Counted from the first letter of the stretch, positions 10,401 through 16,989 are shown. The stretch: DNA of 64,000 nt from Adhaeribacter arboris (GCF_003023845.1 NZ_PYFT01000001.1:6974676-7038675), one strand, 5' to 3'. The notes: generated from the letters alone by a model not told the origin. Numbers and translations: made by a program.

Positions 10401-10796
10401 ATAATTATAAATAATATTAGAAACAAACGTTAAAATAGAACCATTAACAGCCGTTACCCGCTTAATTTCGTACAACCCAACGTTTCCTAAATCCGTGATA
10501 GCTCCGTAGTTTGCCGTAGTAGCATCTGTCTGAATAGTGCCACCTTGCATCTGGATGATCATAACAAAATCGCCGGGGGTAATAGCCGGATTGCCGTTAC
10601 TCGTGTAAGTGCCTATGGTTAAAGTGTTTACGCCCGCTGTTACATTATTAGGTACCGGGGCATAACCATTCACCACTGTATTTAGAGCGGTTATAGCCCG
10701 GGCACCGTCTTTGCCCGTTTGAGACAATGCTTTTTGACTATTAAAGAATAGACATAGTGGTAAACAAAGAAAAAATAAGACGTAAAAATTTTTCAT
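1404..10796 (-). CDS. Giant secreted cadherin-type adhesin with T9SS C-terminal sorting domain
   Basis: A 3,130-residue cell-surface protein, probably for adhesion or gliding. The ATG at 10796 is preferred over an in-frame TTG at 10802 because MKNFYVLFFLCLPLCLFF then begins a clean signal peptide. Domain order by approximate residue: signal 1-26; a Gly/Asn-rich region with GGGGGG runs 250-465; a DUF11-like domain 530-640; cadherin-like repeats 650-1285 (each beginning near PPVITSNGGG or PPSTPVDNN); four ~110-residue repeats with QGILYVNG and TFDP motifs 1290-1720; more cadherin repeats to 2155; NNSPLTVNE-type repeats to 2395; Asp-rich thrombospondin type 3-like calcium-binding repeats (DADGVADINDLDDDNDGIPD) 2616-2920; a fibronectin-like module; and a type A T9SS sorting domain from FPNPTAGNLTLEVS to VVKY. 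Known for the family: export by Sec, then T9SS, and anchoring to the outer membrane. The ligand is unknown. Confidence 0.93.
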   Translation of the reverse strand: MKNFYVLFFLCLPLCLFFNSQKALSQTGKDGARAITALNTVVNGYAPVPNNVTAGVNTLTIGTYTSNGNPAITPGDFVMIIQMQGGTIQTDATTANYGAITDLGNVGLYEIKRVTAVNGSILTFVSNIIYNYTSTTNARTQVVRIPRYSSLTVNAGTSIVATPWNGSIGGIVAIEVTGTSTINGSINVSGQGFRGGAVEQASINPTTLPNYAYATDANGAAKGESIAGSTTFTGSTTTGNLVITGTLPGGNIFGRGAPANGGGGGGAHNSGGGGGANANNGAIWNGQGIMCTACTGTNAWVLDPGYAANGNVRTNNSGGGRGGYNYSANDANALVSGPGNTAWGGDNRQERGGLGGRPFNTTDNLPQNRVFMGGGGGAGDSNNNTGTSGANGGGLVILLSNTVTGSGSIIANGNSAANTSAGGNDAPGGGGGGGTIVVKTNSHSTVSLAANGGNGGNQLIATAEAEGPGGGGGAGYIAYSGGATSFSVLGASNGTTNSPSLTEFPANGATSGATGQTTNISATNLPVSSTDITISQTPTSGPYYVGQQITITLTAANIGSSAATNVVVSDLLPAGFGTISSNSPNYNVATGSWNVGGLAATTGTATLTITATILANTANAANFYTNTATINSYEYDTNQANNTITYTFNPVNQPPVITSNSGGTSAAISIAENTTAVTTVIATDPENNAISYSINGGADAAKFQINTSTGALTFLTAPNFEVPTDAGGNNIYDVIVRATDNGTGTLLDEQALAVTITNTNEPPSTPVDNVVAPNTIAENAVNGTAVGITANSTDPEGATIIYSLTDNAGGRFAINASTGVVTVANGTLLNYEAATSHNIIVQAADAATGAQTSIQTFTIAVTNVNEPPTTPADNNPAANTVAENAVNNTLVGITALSTDPDASTTLTYSLADNAGGRFAIDPATGVVRVANGSLLDYETNSSHTIIVQVSDGALTATQTFTINLNNANDAPVITSNGSGATAAISVAENTTVVTTVTATDADANTITYSINGGADAAKFQINTSTGALTFLTAPNFELPTDVGANNIYDVIVRATDNGTGTLFDEQAIAVTVTNANEPPSTPVDNNAAANTVAENAANGTAVGITGFSADPEGATIIYSLTDNAGGRFTIDAATGVVTVLNSTLLDFETTTSHTITIQAIDAVNGLSSSQTFTIAVTNVNEAPIAFIDNNAAINTIAESAANGSTVGVTAKATDPEGATIIYSLTDNAGGRFAINSSTGVVTVLNGTLLDFETATSHTITVQAIDAATGGLSATQIFTIAVTNATPDTDPKTASMSHTAAATAINSLSGRDGASGPVSGFQFKSLPTAAQGILYVNGIEANTATTYNSTEATQLTFDPDPTFAGVINFTYAAVDGSGAEDPTPAAYTITVTNSRPNTTNKTFNVPHTAGATAASTFSGTDADGNATIIGYRLKSIPAPSQGILYVNGVPAVVNQLYNTTDATQITFDPDISFIGQIVLTYAAVDNTNEEDQTPATYTINSTNNLPVSNNRAVTMSHTAPATATPALAGTDNGGTVEGFRFTVLPTAAQGILYVNGLEANTTTIYNTTEAGQITFDPNPDFAGVITARYTAVDNLGAEDNSPATYTITVTNNRPNTDNKTASIPRTAAATSIPNLTGNDGTDGTIIGFRFTSLPTSAQGVLYVNNVAVTSTSTIYNTTEATQLTFDPEVTYIGTVTFNYTAIDNTSQEDNTPATYTITVTDVNEFPVITSNGGGATAAISIAENTLNVTTVETTDPNANTVIQYSISGGADQAKFSIDQNTGVLTFITAPNFENPSDLDGNNTYEVTVRATDNGLDPGPLYDEQALTVTITNVNEAPVITSNGGGANAVISVAENTTAVTTLVTADEDANAITYSIVGGTDAAKFTINQTTGALAFVTAPNFELPTDVDGNNSYLVTVRATDNGTGALFDEQALTVNVTNANEPPTAPTDNDVSANTVVENAVNGTLVGITAQATDPDAGTALTYTLTNDAGGRFAINATSGVITVANGTLLNFEQTTSHTITIQVSDGNLTASQVFTINVINVNEPPVITSNGGGVTASIAVAENTTTVTTVIATDADANTTLTYSIAGGTDAGKFTINQTTGVLAFVTAPNFELPTDVDGNNSYLVTVRATDNGTGALFDEQALTVDVTNANEPPVLVNNSPLTVNEGTTGTIATTLLQFTDAEQAPAAVIYTVTTAVLNGTLFRDVNGNNTIDAGETVALNGTFTQDDINNSRVRYAHNGSETTSDKFNFSVSDGAGGIVNNQLYNITVTPVNDLPVQVVNSPLTVNEAATGTITNTLLQYTDAEQAPTAITYTVTTAALNGTLFRDFNNNNIVDAGEARGLNTTFTQADINSGFIKYTHNGSETLTGNFGFSVTDNAGGTITGRTFIINVTPVNDAPVVANYTNATLLNTANATLLGIPTVTDADGTITSFRFNNVPDPTTQGTLRVNGVLAIANSDYTASVFPTVTFDPVINNLADIVIQYSVKDNSGATSNTANFTIPINGEPVAIDQTNSVILANTAGVTLLDVLNGTDDISINTFRFSALPSAAQGILYVNNTPANTTTNYTWSTNKNQIKFDPAFNNAGNVTFKYIVRDNENADDASPAVFTIPIKAEDQDADGVADINDLDDDNDGIPDTLESNGLNPSADDDNNSIPNYRDPSYPSGNYNNVTGVNRIFDKDGDGIINAFDLDSDGDGITDVVEQAPFGLFPTTNYSANTGRLTSPVGTNGIPSSSTTTTPGSLNDFDGDGLYNFLDIDSDNDGLRDYLEAQATPGNPLIIPKGTDTDKDGIDDNYDVTCGCSTAGSALYPVNTDVDSYPDYLDQNSDDDAYGDAIEAYDNSTPAQTAGYSLTELKNLADQFKVNAQAAGNAAAAGYYNNLADADNDKIPDWLEDDDEDGRLNYLEYGLSYYHDSDNDGWVDLFDFTTFGTEPTVNYAFRQNAILVPLPVELLAFAARPEKYEVRLNWETASEVKNEYFIVERSRNGITFEAIGKVKGAGTTQQLSTYAFPDKNPLNGTSYYRLKMVDANGNSRTSQVIAVTREGNNNSPFRTFPNPTAGNLTLEVSALVAEKVQLIITNVSGQVIQVKNATTVVGNNTFDLDLTELRSATYIIQVKGHHINGVQRVVKY
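4335..5132 (-). repeat. 162-bp near-identical direct repeat inside the adhesin gene
   Basis: Bases 4335-4496 and 4971-5132 match with an offset of 636 bp and only three mismatches by eye. Each encodes the same part of a cadherin-like repeat (YLVTVRATDNGTGALFDEQA). Other repeats in the gene are similar in protein but differ far more in DNA. This points to a recent duplication or gene conversion, and the pair could recombine to add or remove about 636 bp (212 residues) in frame. Confidence 0.85.
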
Positions 10797-10920
10797 AACC
10801 AATAAGAAAAAGCAATATAATCCCTTCAGTCCTTAAAAAGGGCTTTAAAAGATGGTGCAGCGTTGTTTTACTTAGATTAGGGAAATTAGAAAATTTCTAA
10901 ATTCTTACTATTTGTTTTAT

Positions 10921-11112
10921 TCAACTAAAAAATTTATATATCAAAATGTATAGAAAGAATACATTAGATAAAAACAAAATCCAGAAAGTGCGGTTAAAAA
11001 GCCGGGATTTAGGAGAACTTTTACCTGGGCCAGGTTTCATTCGGGTAATCACCGGTTTAGTCTTGTAAGTTAACGAGTTAGAAGCATACTTGTAATCAAA
11101 ATAACTTTTCAT
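10921..11112 (-). CDS. Small hypothetical protein with one membrane helix
   Basis: A 63-residue open frame starting at ATG. The N-terminal 40 residues are basic and Ser/Lys-rich. The end, FWILFLSNVFFLYILIYKFF, is a single strongly hydrophobic segment, so it would be a tail-anchored inner-membrane protein. It lies alone in an AT-rich gap between the adhesin and tamL, on the same strand as both. I recognise no family. AT-rich DNA easily gives hydrophobic Phe/Ile/Tyr runs by chance, so this could be a false gene. Confidence 0.35.
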   Translation of the reverse strand: MKSYFDYKYASNSLTYKTKPVITRMKPGPGKSSPKSRLFNRTFWILFLSNVFFLYILIYKFFS

Positions 11113-11451
11113 GAAACTTGTAATATAGCGTTGTTGACATTCAAAATGTTACAATCACCGCAGTAAATCTAAAATAACATTATATAGCAATTCTATTTTT
11201 TTCGATAAACTGGCTGATTTAAACGTTGAACGACTCCCAAAGAGGTGTTTAAATAAAATTTTATCCTATTCAAGAATAATTCAACTTTTTAAATTAACGT
11301 AAATAAATACAAAAAATTATTTTAATATTCCGGTATCAATAATTATAATATAATTTATAAATGAAAACGCTATCACTTACTTATCAGTTAATACGGATTA
11401 TTCAGATAATTGGATTTACCACGTTTGGTTCAAATATATACATAACATTGA
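11113..11451. other. Non-coding AT-rich gap
   Basis: This gap lies 3' of tamL and 5' of the small frame above it. It is very AT-rich, with runs such as taattataatataatttataaatg. I see no open frame with plausible codon use, no clear terminator stem and no RNA gene. It may hold a promoter for the small gene at 10921-11112, but no TAnnTTTG box is clear. Confidence 0.5.
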
Positions 11452-13905
11452 TTAAAACGGATAACCAATTCCTAAATTAAAGGTAGTATGCTTGTTGTTG
11501 CGGTTAAATATATCTTTCAACGTAAACTGATTTAATACGTACCGGTTTCCCTGCGGAAAGGAGGGGTCCAATACTTTGGTCGAGAAATCGAAACGGGCAA
11601 TTAAAAAATTAAAATCCAGGCGTAAACCGGTGCCTACGCCTACGGCAAATTCACTTAAAAAATCGCTCCACTCAAATTGCGAATTAGGCCGGTTCTCATC
11701 TTTTGAAATCATCCAGGTATTGCCGGCATCAATAAATAAAGCGCCGTTTAAATAGCCTATTATGTTAAACCGGTGTTCCAGATTGGTTTCAATGAGCATT
11801 TCGCCGGGCTGCTCGGTGTCGTAGTCTCGTTCTAAAATTTCATTGCCGTTGCTATCGCGCAGAATCTGGTTCGTTTTCGGGTCGCGCTTGGGCCTTTGGG
11901 CATAATACGCTCCTGGACCCAAACGCCGGGGCCGCCAGGCCCGGATACTGGAACCGCCGCCCCCAAAAAAGTATTTATCGTAAGGCAAACCAAGCGATTG
12001 AAAAGGCTGCACCAAGCCAATGTTTAACCGGTATACTAAAAAAGATTTATTCGTGAATTGAAGGTATTTGCGGTAGTCGCTATTTACCCGGTAAAATTTA
12101 TACAAGCGCAAATCGCCTAAGTAATTCAGGCGCTCATTGGATTTAAACTGTTCGGCGGCTAAGGCAGTTAAGCCGCCCACTTCGGTAAATAAACGCCAGA
12201 ACTGACCCGAGTTATTGTTGTGAAAATCGTTATAAAAACGGGTAAAGTTAATGCTGGGCACTACGGCGTTGGTAAAGCTTTGCCCGTAGGTCGTATTTCT
12301 GTTTAATAACGAGTCGAAGTCCGGAGATAAACGGGGCGTTTTTATTAAGCTGATATCTACGGGCGTAAAAACGTACTGCAACGTAGGGGAAGGCTGCCAG
12401 ATGTAATCAAATGTTGTTTCCAGGTTCGTCCGGATGTATTCCCGCCGGTCTACGTACGTGTACGCTACATTTAACCGGCTGCGCGGATTAAACCGGCTAA
12501 ATTGTTTATTCACCTTAAATGGCACTAAAAACTGCGGGAAGGTAAGGCCAATGTTTCCGCCTAAATCTTTCATGTAAATAGATTCACTAAAGTCCAAACT
12601 ACTAAACTGACCTTGTAAACCACCTCTTAATCCAATATCTAAAATTTCGGCTCCTCCTAATATGTTCCGTACTTTCAGGCGCAAGTTTACAAAAGGGCCG
12701 GGCAAACGAGCCGTATAACTGCCGCCGGCTTCGCTGGTTTCCTGGTATTTTTTAGTGGGAGATACGTTTACAAAAGCATCTAGCAGCGGTGGACCCGTAG
12801 AATCGGCTACAACGGCATAATTTACGGAATTAAACCGGAACATGTCCATATTATTTAATTGCCGCTGGGTGAGCTGGGTTAAATCCAGACTATAGCGCTG
12901 ATGCGGGTAAATAGTTAGCTTAGAGTCGAGCACTTTAGGATTAATCTTATGGCGGTAGGCCAAGTATTTAACATGGTTATACCAGAGAGTATCCCGTTTA
13001 AACCCAAATCGCTTTAAACCCGCATCACCAATAAAATTCACATCCCGGATCCGGTATTGTTTGTGAGGTTGGTTATTTTTATTGTTGGCAATAATATAGG
13101 TAAAATGCGCCGTATAAGGCGCATAATTGGTATCTACTTTGGCGGTAATGAAAGGCTTCCGAAATTCGTAATATCCTAAATTGCGCAGTAAAATCTCCAG
13201 CCGGTTTCTTTCTTGGTCAATAATGCCTTCGTCGTAGTTCTGGCCTATTTTTAATAAAGCCGCTGTTTGCGCGGAGTCTACAATATGAGCAATTACCGGA
13301 TCGGCAATATCGTAATTAATCAGCGAGAGGCGGGTCGGCTTATCCTCGTTCACCAAAAGAGTAAGATATACCTTTTGGTCTTTAATTTCTTCGTTGTAGG
13401 TAACCTGGGAGTGGAAAAAACCTTTGGTGTTCAGGTAGGTTTTTATCTGCCGTAAAGTGGCTTGGGTTTTGGTGGTGTCGTAAATAGTAGGCGGTTCACC
13501 TACCGTCATGAGCCAATTGCCTTCTTCTCTTTTCCGGGTCATAACGGCCAAGCGTTGCTCGCGTTTGGCCAGAATATTTGATATTTTTACCGAATCGGTA
13601 CCGGCCGCCGCAATTTTTGCATCCGTTTGAACCCGGTACTCGTCCATCCACTTTTGAATTTTAACCGGGTTGTAGAATTTCTTGCCAAAATAGTAAAGCG
13701 ACAAGTAAGGCGTAGTTCCTAAAAACTTACGATTTGGTTTTTGTTTGTATAAGGTGCTAATTTGAGCAGGATCGTTGACTGCTACCCCTTTTAGTTTAAT
13801 GGCATATAATAAGCTTTGATTTTTCTCTAACCGGTGCGTGGGTACGCACGAAACTGCCAGCCCCCAACAACTGAGAAAAAAAAGTATGTAACCCGTTAAC
13901 TTCAA
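11452..13905 (-). CDS. tamL: TamL-type outer-membrane lipoprotein (Omp85/BamA superfamily)
   Basis: An 817-residue Omp85-family barrel. In Bacteroidota the TamA role in the translocation and assembly module is filled by a lipoprotein, TamL, which works with TamB in outer-membrane assembly. Seen here: a signal peptide with lipobox (LAVSC, Cys20), N-terminal POTRA-like sequence with FHSQVTYNEEIKDQKVYLTL near residues 170-190, and a C-terminal surface-antigen barrel with FFGGGGSSIRAWRPRRLGPG near 650-670 and a terminal aromatic residue (FNLGIGYPF). The start codon is TTG: no in-frame ATG or GTG precedes it before a stop. Only 15 bp separate this start from the divergent methyltransferase gene, so any promoter must lie inside that gene or in the tiny gap. 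No tamB is in the window. Confidence 0.85.
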   Translation of the reverse strand: MKLTGYILFFLSCWGLAVSCVPTHRLEKNQSLLYAIKLKGVAVNDPAQISTLYKQKPNRKFLGTTPYLSLYYFGKKFYNPVKIQKWMDEYRVQTDAKIAAAGTDSVKISNILAKREQRLAVMTRKREEGNWLMTVGEPPTIYDTTKTQATLRQIKTYLNTKGFFHSQVTYNEEIKDQKVYLTLLVNEDKPTRLSLINYDIADPVIAHIVDSAQTAALLKIGQNYDEGIIDQERNRLEILLRNLGYYEFRKPFITAKVDTNYAPYTAHFTYIIANNKNNQPHKQYRIRDVNFIGDAGLKRFGFKRDTLWYNHVKYLAYRHKINPKVLDSKLTIYPHQRYSLDLTQLTQRQLNNMDMFRFNSVNYAVVADSTGPPLLDAFVNVSPTKKYQETSEAGGSYTARLPGPFVNLRLKVRNILGGAEILDIGLRGGLQGQFSSLDFSESIYMKDLGGNIGLTFPQFLVPFKVNKQFSRFNPRSRLNVAYTYVDRREYIRTNLETTFDYIWQPSPTLQYVFTPVDISLIKTPRLSPDFDSLLNRNTTYGQSFTNAVVPSINFTRFYNDFHNNNSGQFWRLFTEVGGLTALAAEQFKSNERLNYLGDLRLYKFYRVNSDYRKYLQFTNKSFLVYRLNIGLVQPFQSLGLPYDKYFFGGGGSSIRAWRPRRLGPGAYYAQRPKRDPKTNQILRDSNGNEILERDYDTEQPGEMLIETNLEHRFNIIGYLNGALFIDAGNTWMISKDENRPNSQFEWSDFLSEFAVGVGTGLRLDFNFLIARFDFSTKVLDPSFPQGNRYVLNQFTLKDIFNRNNKHTTFNLGIGYPF

Positions 13906-13908
13906 ATT

Positions 13909-13916
13909 TATCTTTG
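13909..13916 (+). promoter_or_regulatory. Bacteroidota -7 box TATCTTTG, predicted leaderless start
   Basis: TATCTTTG matches the Bacteroidota consensus TAnnTTTG exactly and ends four bases before the ATG of the RNA methyltransferase. By the usual spacing, transcription would begin at or within about one base of the start codon, giving a leaderless message. No convincing -33 TTTG is seen at the usual distance, so the call rests on one box. Confidence 0.45.
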
Positions 13917-13920
13917 CGCT

Positions 13921-14664
13921 ATGTTATCGAAAGCAGCTTTAAAATATATTAATTCTCTGCAAGTAAAAAAATACCGTTATCTGCACCAAGCCTTTCTGGT
14001 AGAAGGGGCTAAAAGCGTGCAAGAATTGCTTTTATCAGATTATACCATCGAAAAGCTGTTCGTAACCGAAGAGTTCCTCCGTAAAAGTACCGAATTAAAG
14101 TCGAAAAGTTTGGCTTACGAGCTAATAGACGAAAAAGACCTTACCCGAGCCGGCACTTATACCACTAATAACGCTGTCTTAGCTATTGCTAAGATGAAAG
14201 CTCCTATTTTTTTTCAACCGGATTTGTCCGTCTTAAGCTTGGCTTTGGATGATATACGGGATCCGGGAAACCTGGGCACCATTATCCGGATGGCGGATTG
14301 GTACGGACTAAAGCACATTATTTGCTCGGAAACTTGTGCCGATTTTTATAACCCGAAAGTAATAGCGGCTACGATGGGTTCTTTTACGCGTGTTAATGTA
14401 TTGTACGTAGACCTGCCGGAATACTTAAAAAAATTACCCGTTGACCTGCCTTTGTACGGTGCCTCGCTACGCGGCCAAAATATTCATCGCTTAACGTTGC
14501 AGCCGGGTGGGGTGTTAATTATGGGTAACGAAGCTCATGGTATTCGGCCGGAAGTAGAAAAATATGTAAAGCAGTTAATTAAAATCCCCCGGTTCGGACA
14601 GGCTGAATCTTTAAATGTAGCGAATGCCACGGGTATTATTCTGGATAACTTTTTCCGGAATTAA
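13921..14664 (+). CDS. TrmH/SpoU-family RNA 2'-O-methyltransferase
   Basis: A 247-residue SPOUT-class enzyme that transfers a methyl group from S-adenosylmethionine to a ribose 2'-OH in tRNA or rRNA. The three family motifs are present in order: DDIRDPGNLGTIIR near residues 111-124 (motif 1, with the catalytic Arg), VLIMGNEAHGI near 199-209 (motif 2), and ESLNVANATGIIL near 229-241 (motif 3), which together form the trefoil-knot AdoMet site. The N-terminal part (residues 1-95) resembles the SpoU substrate-binding domain. The length is normal for the family. It is divergent from tamL with only 15 bp between start codons. Its exact target (23S rRNA, as in RlmB, or tRNA) cannot be told from sequence. 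Confidence 0.9.
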   Translation: MLSKAALKYINSLQVKKYRYLHQAFLVEGAKSVQELLLSDYTIEKLFVTEEFLRKSTELKSKSLAYELIDEKDLTRAGTYTTNNAVLAIAKMKAPIFFQPDLSVLSLALDDIRDPGNLGTIIRMADWYGLKHIICSETCADFYNPKVIAATMGSFTRVNVLYVDLPEYLKKLPVDLPLYGASLRGQNIHRLTLQPGGVLIMGNEAHGIRPEVEKYVKQLIKIPRFGQAESLNVANATGIILDNFFRN

Positions 14665-14665
14665 C

Positions 14666-14903
14666 CCCTCCGCCCGAAAGGGCACCTCCCCTAAAAACAG
14701 GAGAGGCCGGTATTGCTGCGTAGCAAACTAATTATACTAATATGAATTAAAAACGTACTTTTCTTTCCTGAATATATCTTTGTGAGATGTTTTTTTAAAC
14801 CCATTATAAAATTGACGCATTAAGTAAACTTAAATGAAAAGCTAGCTACCCAGCTATACCGACCTCTCCTGTTTTTAGGGGAGATGCCCTTTCGGGCGGA
14901 GGG
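14666..14903. repeat. Inverted-repeat element with ~55-bp arms (MITE- or REP-like)
   Basis: Arms 14666-14720 and 14849-14903 are inverted copies with about four mismatches, separated by about 128 bp of AT-rich DNA with no open frame. Each arm contains two smaller hairpins: GCCC-GAAA-GGGC, with a GNRA-type tetraloop, and CCTCCCC/GGAGAGG around TAAAAACA. It begins right after the stop of the RNA methyltransferase gene and may help end transcription. The form fits a short non-autonomous mobile element or a paired REP sequence. No transposase for it is visible nearby, and no target duplication is clear. Confidence 0.7.
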
Positions 14904-14925
14904 ATCAACTATTTTTAAAATAATA

Positions 14926-14952
14926 AAGGAGATTCTTTCACAGAATCTCCTT
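14926..14952 (-). terminator. Stem-loop terminator of the sigma cluster
   Basis: AAGGAGATTCT at 14926-14936 pairs perfectly with AGAATCTCCTT at 14942-14952 over 11 bp, with a five-base loop. It lies 28 bp past the stop of the minus-strand barrel gene and is followed on that strand by a T-rich stretch (tattatttt). Confidence 0.7.
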
Positions 14953-14980
14953 TTCAAATAAACGACTCAAACTTAATCCT

Positions 14981-16123
14981 TTAAATCCGGAAGCCGAAGC
15001 TAATTACGTTCATTTTTGGCCCGCGATTATCTTTGAACAAATCGTTTAGGTTGTATTTGGCAAATAAGTTAATCCACTTGTATCCAATCATAAAGTTGAC
15101 ACCGTATTGCATATCTTCCAGGTTGTAATTGCCCCGTTCTTTGTCTTTGTAGGTATTGCCTTCGCTCTGGTATTTTATTTTAGTGTGCGAACCTAAACGG
15201 TAACCCACAAAGCCCCCGCCGCCAATTTTAAAGGATTCTTTGCCGTTTTTGTCTTTAAAATTTAATTCTATAATCACCGGTAAATTTAAAGACGAAGTAG
15301 TTAATTTGCTTTTCTCCAACGATAGGGTAGGCTCGTTGTAAAAAGTAGTAACATCATTCTCGTCGGCAATTCTCCGATTTTTATTTAGCATGTAATTATT
15401 AAAAGCAAGCTCTAAACCGGTACGCAGGTGTAAGGGACTTTTAACGCCACCAATACGAGTAGTAATGTACTGGTTTAAACTAATGTAACGAGAACCAATA
15501 GGCTTTAAATCGTACAAGCTGTTATTCGTTTCCGGCACGTTTACAAAGGTGTTCAAGCCTAAGTCGAGGGTACTGAAAAAATGGTGTCTCCGGTTCATTC
15601 TCCGTTCCATTTTTTCTTTCCGAAGGCTATCGTTGCGGGCATCAATGTTCACGTGCACGGAGCCATGGTGCTCATTGTCCTCTTCATCTTCTTCTTCGTA
15701 GTCTACTTCCACTTTAACTACATCGCCGGCGCGCGCCGACCAGGATTGCTTGTTGCCATTGTTGCCGGACGACATCCGGATTTTAATTTGTTCCGGGGCC
15801 TGCGGATTATTCATATCCTTAGCCGGGTAAAAAGTCATGCTTATCTCCGCCGAACCATTAGGGCTCGACTTACTCATGCTCTCCACTTGCTGCACGTATT
15901 TATTTAACAAAACCATTAAAGAGTCCAGGCTGTAATTCTGGAAATTCTTAAGCTGGCCGGTATTTTTTACCTGCAAAGTTAAAGAAGCGCCATCCGCTAA
16001 GTTTATTTGAATGGTATCCGACAGCGGATTTAAAAGTTTGGATTTAATAGCTAAACCGTTCGCCAAGGACATGCCGGTAGCTGCAACCCAAAAAAGGGTA
16101 GTAATTAAAAGTATGCGTTTCAT
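14981..16123 (-). CDS. Outer-membrane beta-barrel protein in ECF sigma cluster
   Basis: A 380-residue secreted protein with a signal peptide (MKRILLITTLFWVAATGMSLANG). The middle is acidic and charged (VEVDYEEEDEEDNEHHGSVH, about residues 143-162) and then basic (RRHHF). The C-terminal half has alternating hydrophobic and aromatic strands (GGGGFVGYRLGSHTKIKY, MIGYKWINLFAKYNL) and ends in FGFRI, as expected for an 8-10-strand outer-membrane barrel of the PorT-like/OMP_b-brl type. It lies 12 bp downstream of the anti-sigma gene and ends at the 14926-14952 terminator. Three-gene sets of ECF sigma, membrane anti-sigma and barrel are common in Cytophagales; the signal sensed is unknown. The function of the barrel is inferred from position and fold type only. 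Confidence 0.65.
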   Translation of the reverse strand: MKRILLITTLFWVAATGMSLANGLAIKSKLLNPLSDTIQINLADGASLTLQVKNTGQLKNFQNYSLDSLMVLLNKYVQQVESMSKSSPNGSAEISMTFYPAKDMNNPQAPEQIKIRMSSGNNGNKQSWSARAGDVVKVEVDYEEEDEEDNEHHGSVHVNIDARNDSLRKEKMERRMNRRHHFFSTLDLGLNTFVNVPETNNSLYDLKPIGSRYISLNQYITTRIGGVKSPLHLRTGLELAFNNYMLNKNRRIADENDVTTFYNEPTLSLEKSKLTTSSLNLPVIIELNFKDKNGKESFKIGGGGFVGYRLGSHTKIKYQSEGNTYKDKERGNYNLEDMQYGVNFMIGYKWINLFAKYNLNDLFKDNRGPKMNVISFGFRI

Positions 16124-16135
16124 AAAAATGTAAGA

Positions 16136-16975
16136 TTAGAGGTTAATAACTTTGGTATATTTTTGTTTAAATAATTTACTTTCTACATCAATGCGGTAAT
16201 TAGCATTTACTCCCAAATCAGATAATTCTACTTTCTCGCCGTTCTTTAAATTGCGGACTTGTTTGAAAATATTTTTCACCAGGCGGCCTTTCTTCGATAT
16301 ATTTTCTTTAATAACTTCTTCGGTGGTGGCGTATTCTTTCTCACTGGTATAAGCTACCGTAGGAACAGGATCTTTTTTAATAATTACTTCCATTACTCGT
16401 TCCTCCGTAGTGGCTGGCGCATCCGGAGTAGTTTGCGCTACCACCGTGTTAACCGGCAACGTTTCCGGAGAAGAATTGGGTTCTTTTCTTGATTTTAAAT
16501 TCTCCCGGTTTTTTGTTTTAGTGGATGCTACTAAAACTCCCGGTCGTATTTTCTTGCCTTTCTTAGCGGGTTTGCTGGTAGTGGTGTTGGTACTAGCATT
16601 AGCATTATTTGTTTCACTAACCTTTTCGCGCGTTATAGTTTCGACAGTTTCCGGCCAGGAAGGTGTTTTAGCGTTTATATCGGCCAATGTGGTTTCCTTA
16701 GGAGTTAATTTTAGCGGCTGCGGCCCGCTTATCGGATTTGTGCGAGTCAGATTTCCGTCGGGTTGTATCTTGTCGGTTGGCAGCCAAAAAAACAAAACTC
16801 CAGAAACTAAAAGTAAGGTTATGGTGGCCGCCACGGAGTACACCCACATAAGGGAGCGTTTTTGTTGGGGTGGCTCCATTTTACTTTGCAAGCGGGCCCA
16901 GGCGTCCGCCGAGGGTACGGGAGCAAACTGCTGAAATTTATCTTTAAAATATTGATCTACTTCTTCTTCCTTCAT
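16136..16975 (-). CDS. Putative membrane anti-sigma factor
   Basis: A 279-residue single-pass membrane protein. Residues 1-40 are cytoplasmic and contain DQYFKDKFQQFAPVPSADAW, a pattern seen at the N-terminus of Bacteroidota anti-sigma-type proteins. One membrane helix (VYSVAATITLLLVSGVLFFW) spans about 45-64. The rest is a low-complexity Thr/Lys-rich periplasmic stretch followed by a small conserved end (KNIFKQVRNLKNGEKVELSD). It starts 14 bp downstream of the sigma factor gene and 12 bp before the barrel gene. Seen: topology and gene order. Inferred: it holds the sigma factor inactive at the inner membrane and passes on a periplasmic signal. It lacks a recognisable zinc anti-sigma HxxxCxxC motif. 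Confidence 0.6.
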   Translation of the reverse strand: MKEEEVDQYFKDKFQQFAPVPSADAWARLQSKMEPPQQKRSLMWVYSVAATITLLLVSGVLFFWLPTDKIQPDGNLTRTNPISGPQPLKLTPKETTLADINAKTPSWPETVETITREKVSETNNANASTNTTTSKPAKKGKKIRPGVLVASTKTKNRENLKSRKEPNSSPETLPVNTVVAQTTPDAPATTEERVMEVIIKKDPVPTVAYTSEKEYATTEEVIKENISKKGRLVKNIFKQVRNLKNGEKVELSDLGVNANYRIDVESKLFKQKYTKVINL

Positions 16976-16989
16976 GATACTTTTTGCTT

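Noticed and set aside
10797..10802. TTG start two codons upstream of the adhesin ATG
   Set aside because: The ATG at 10796 gives a normal signal peptide start, and ATG is stronger than TTG.
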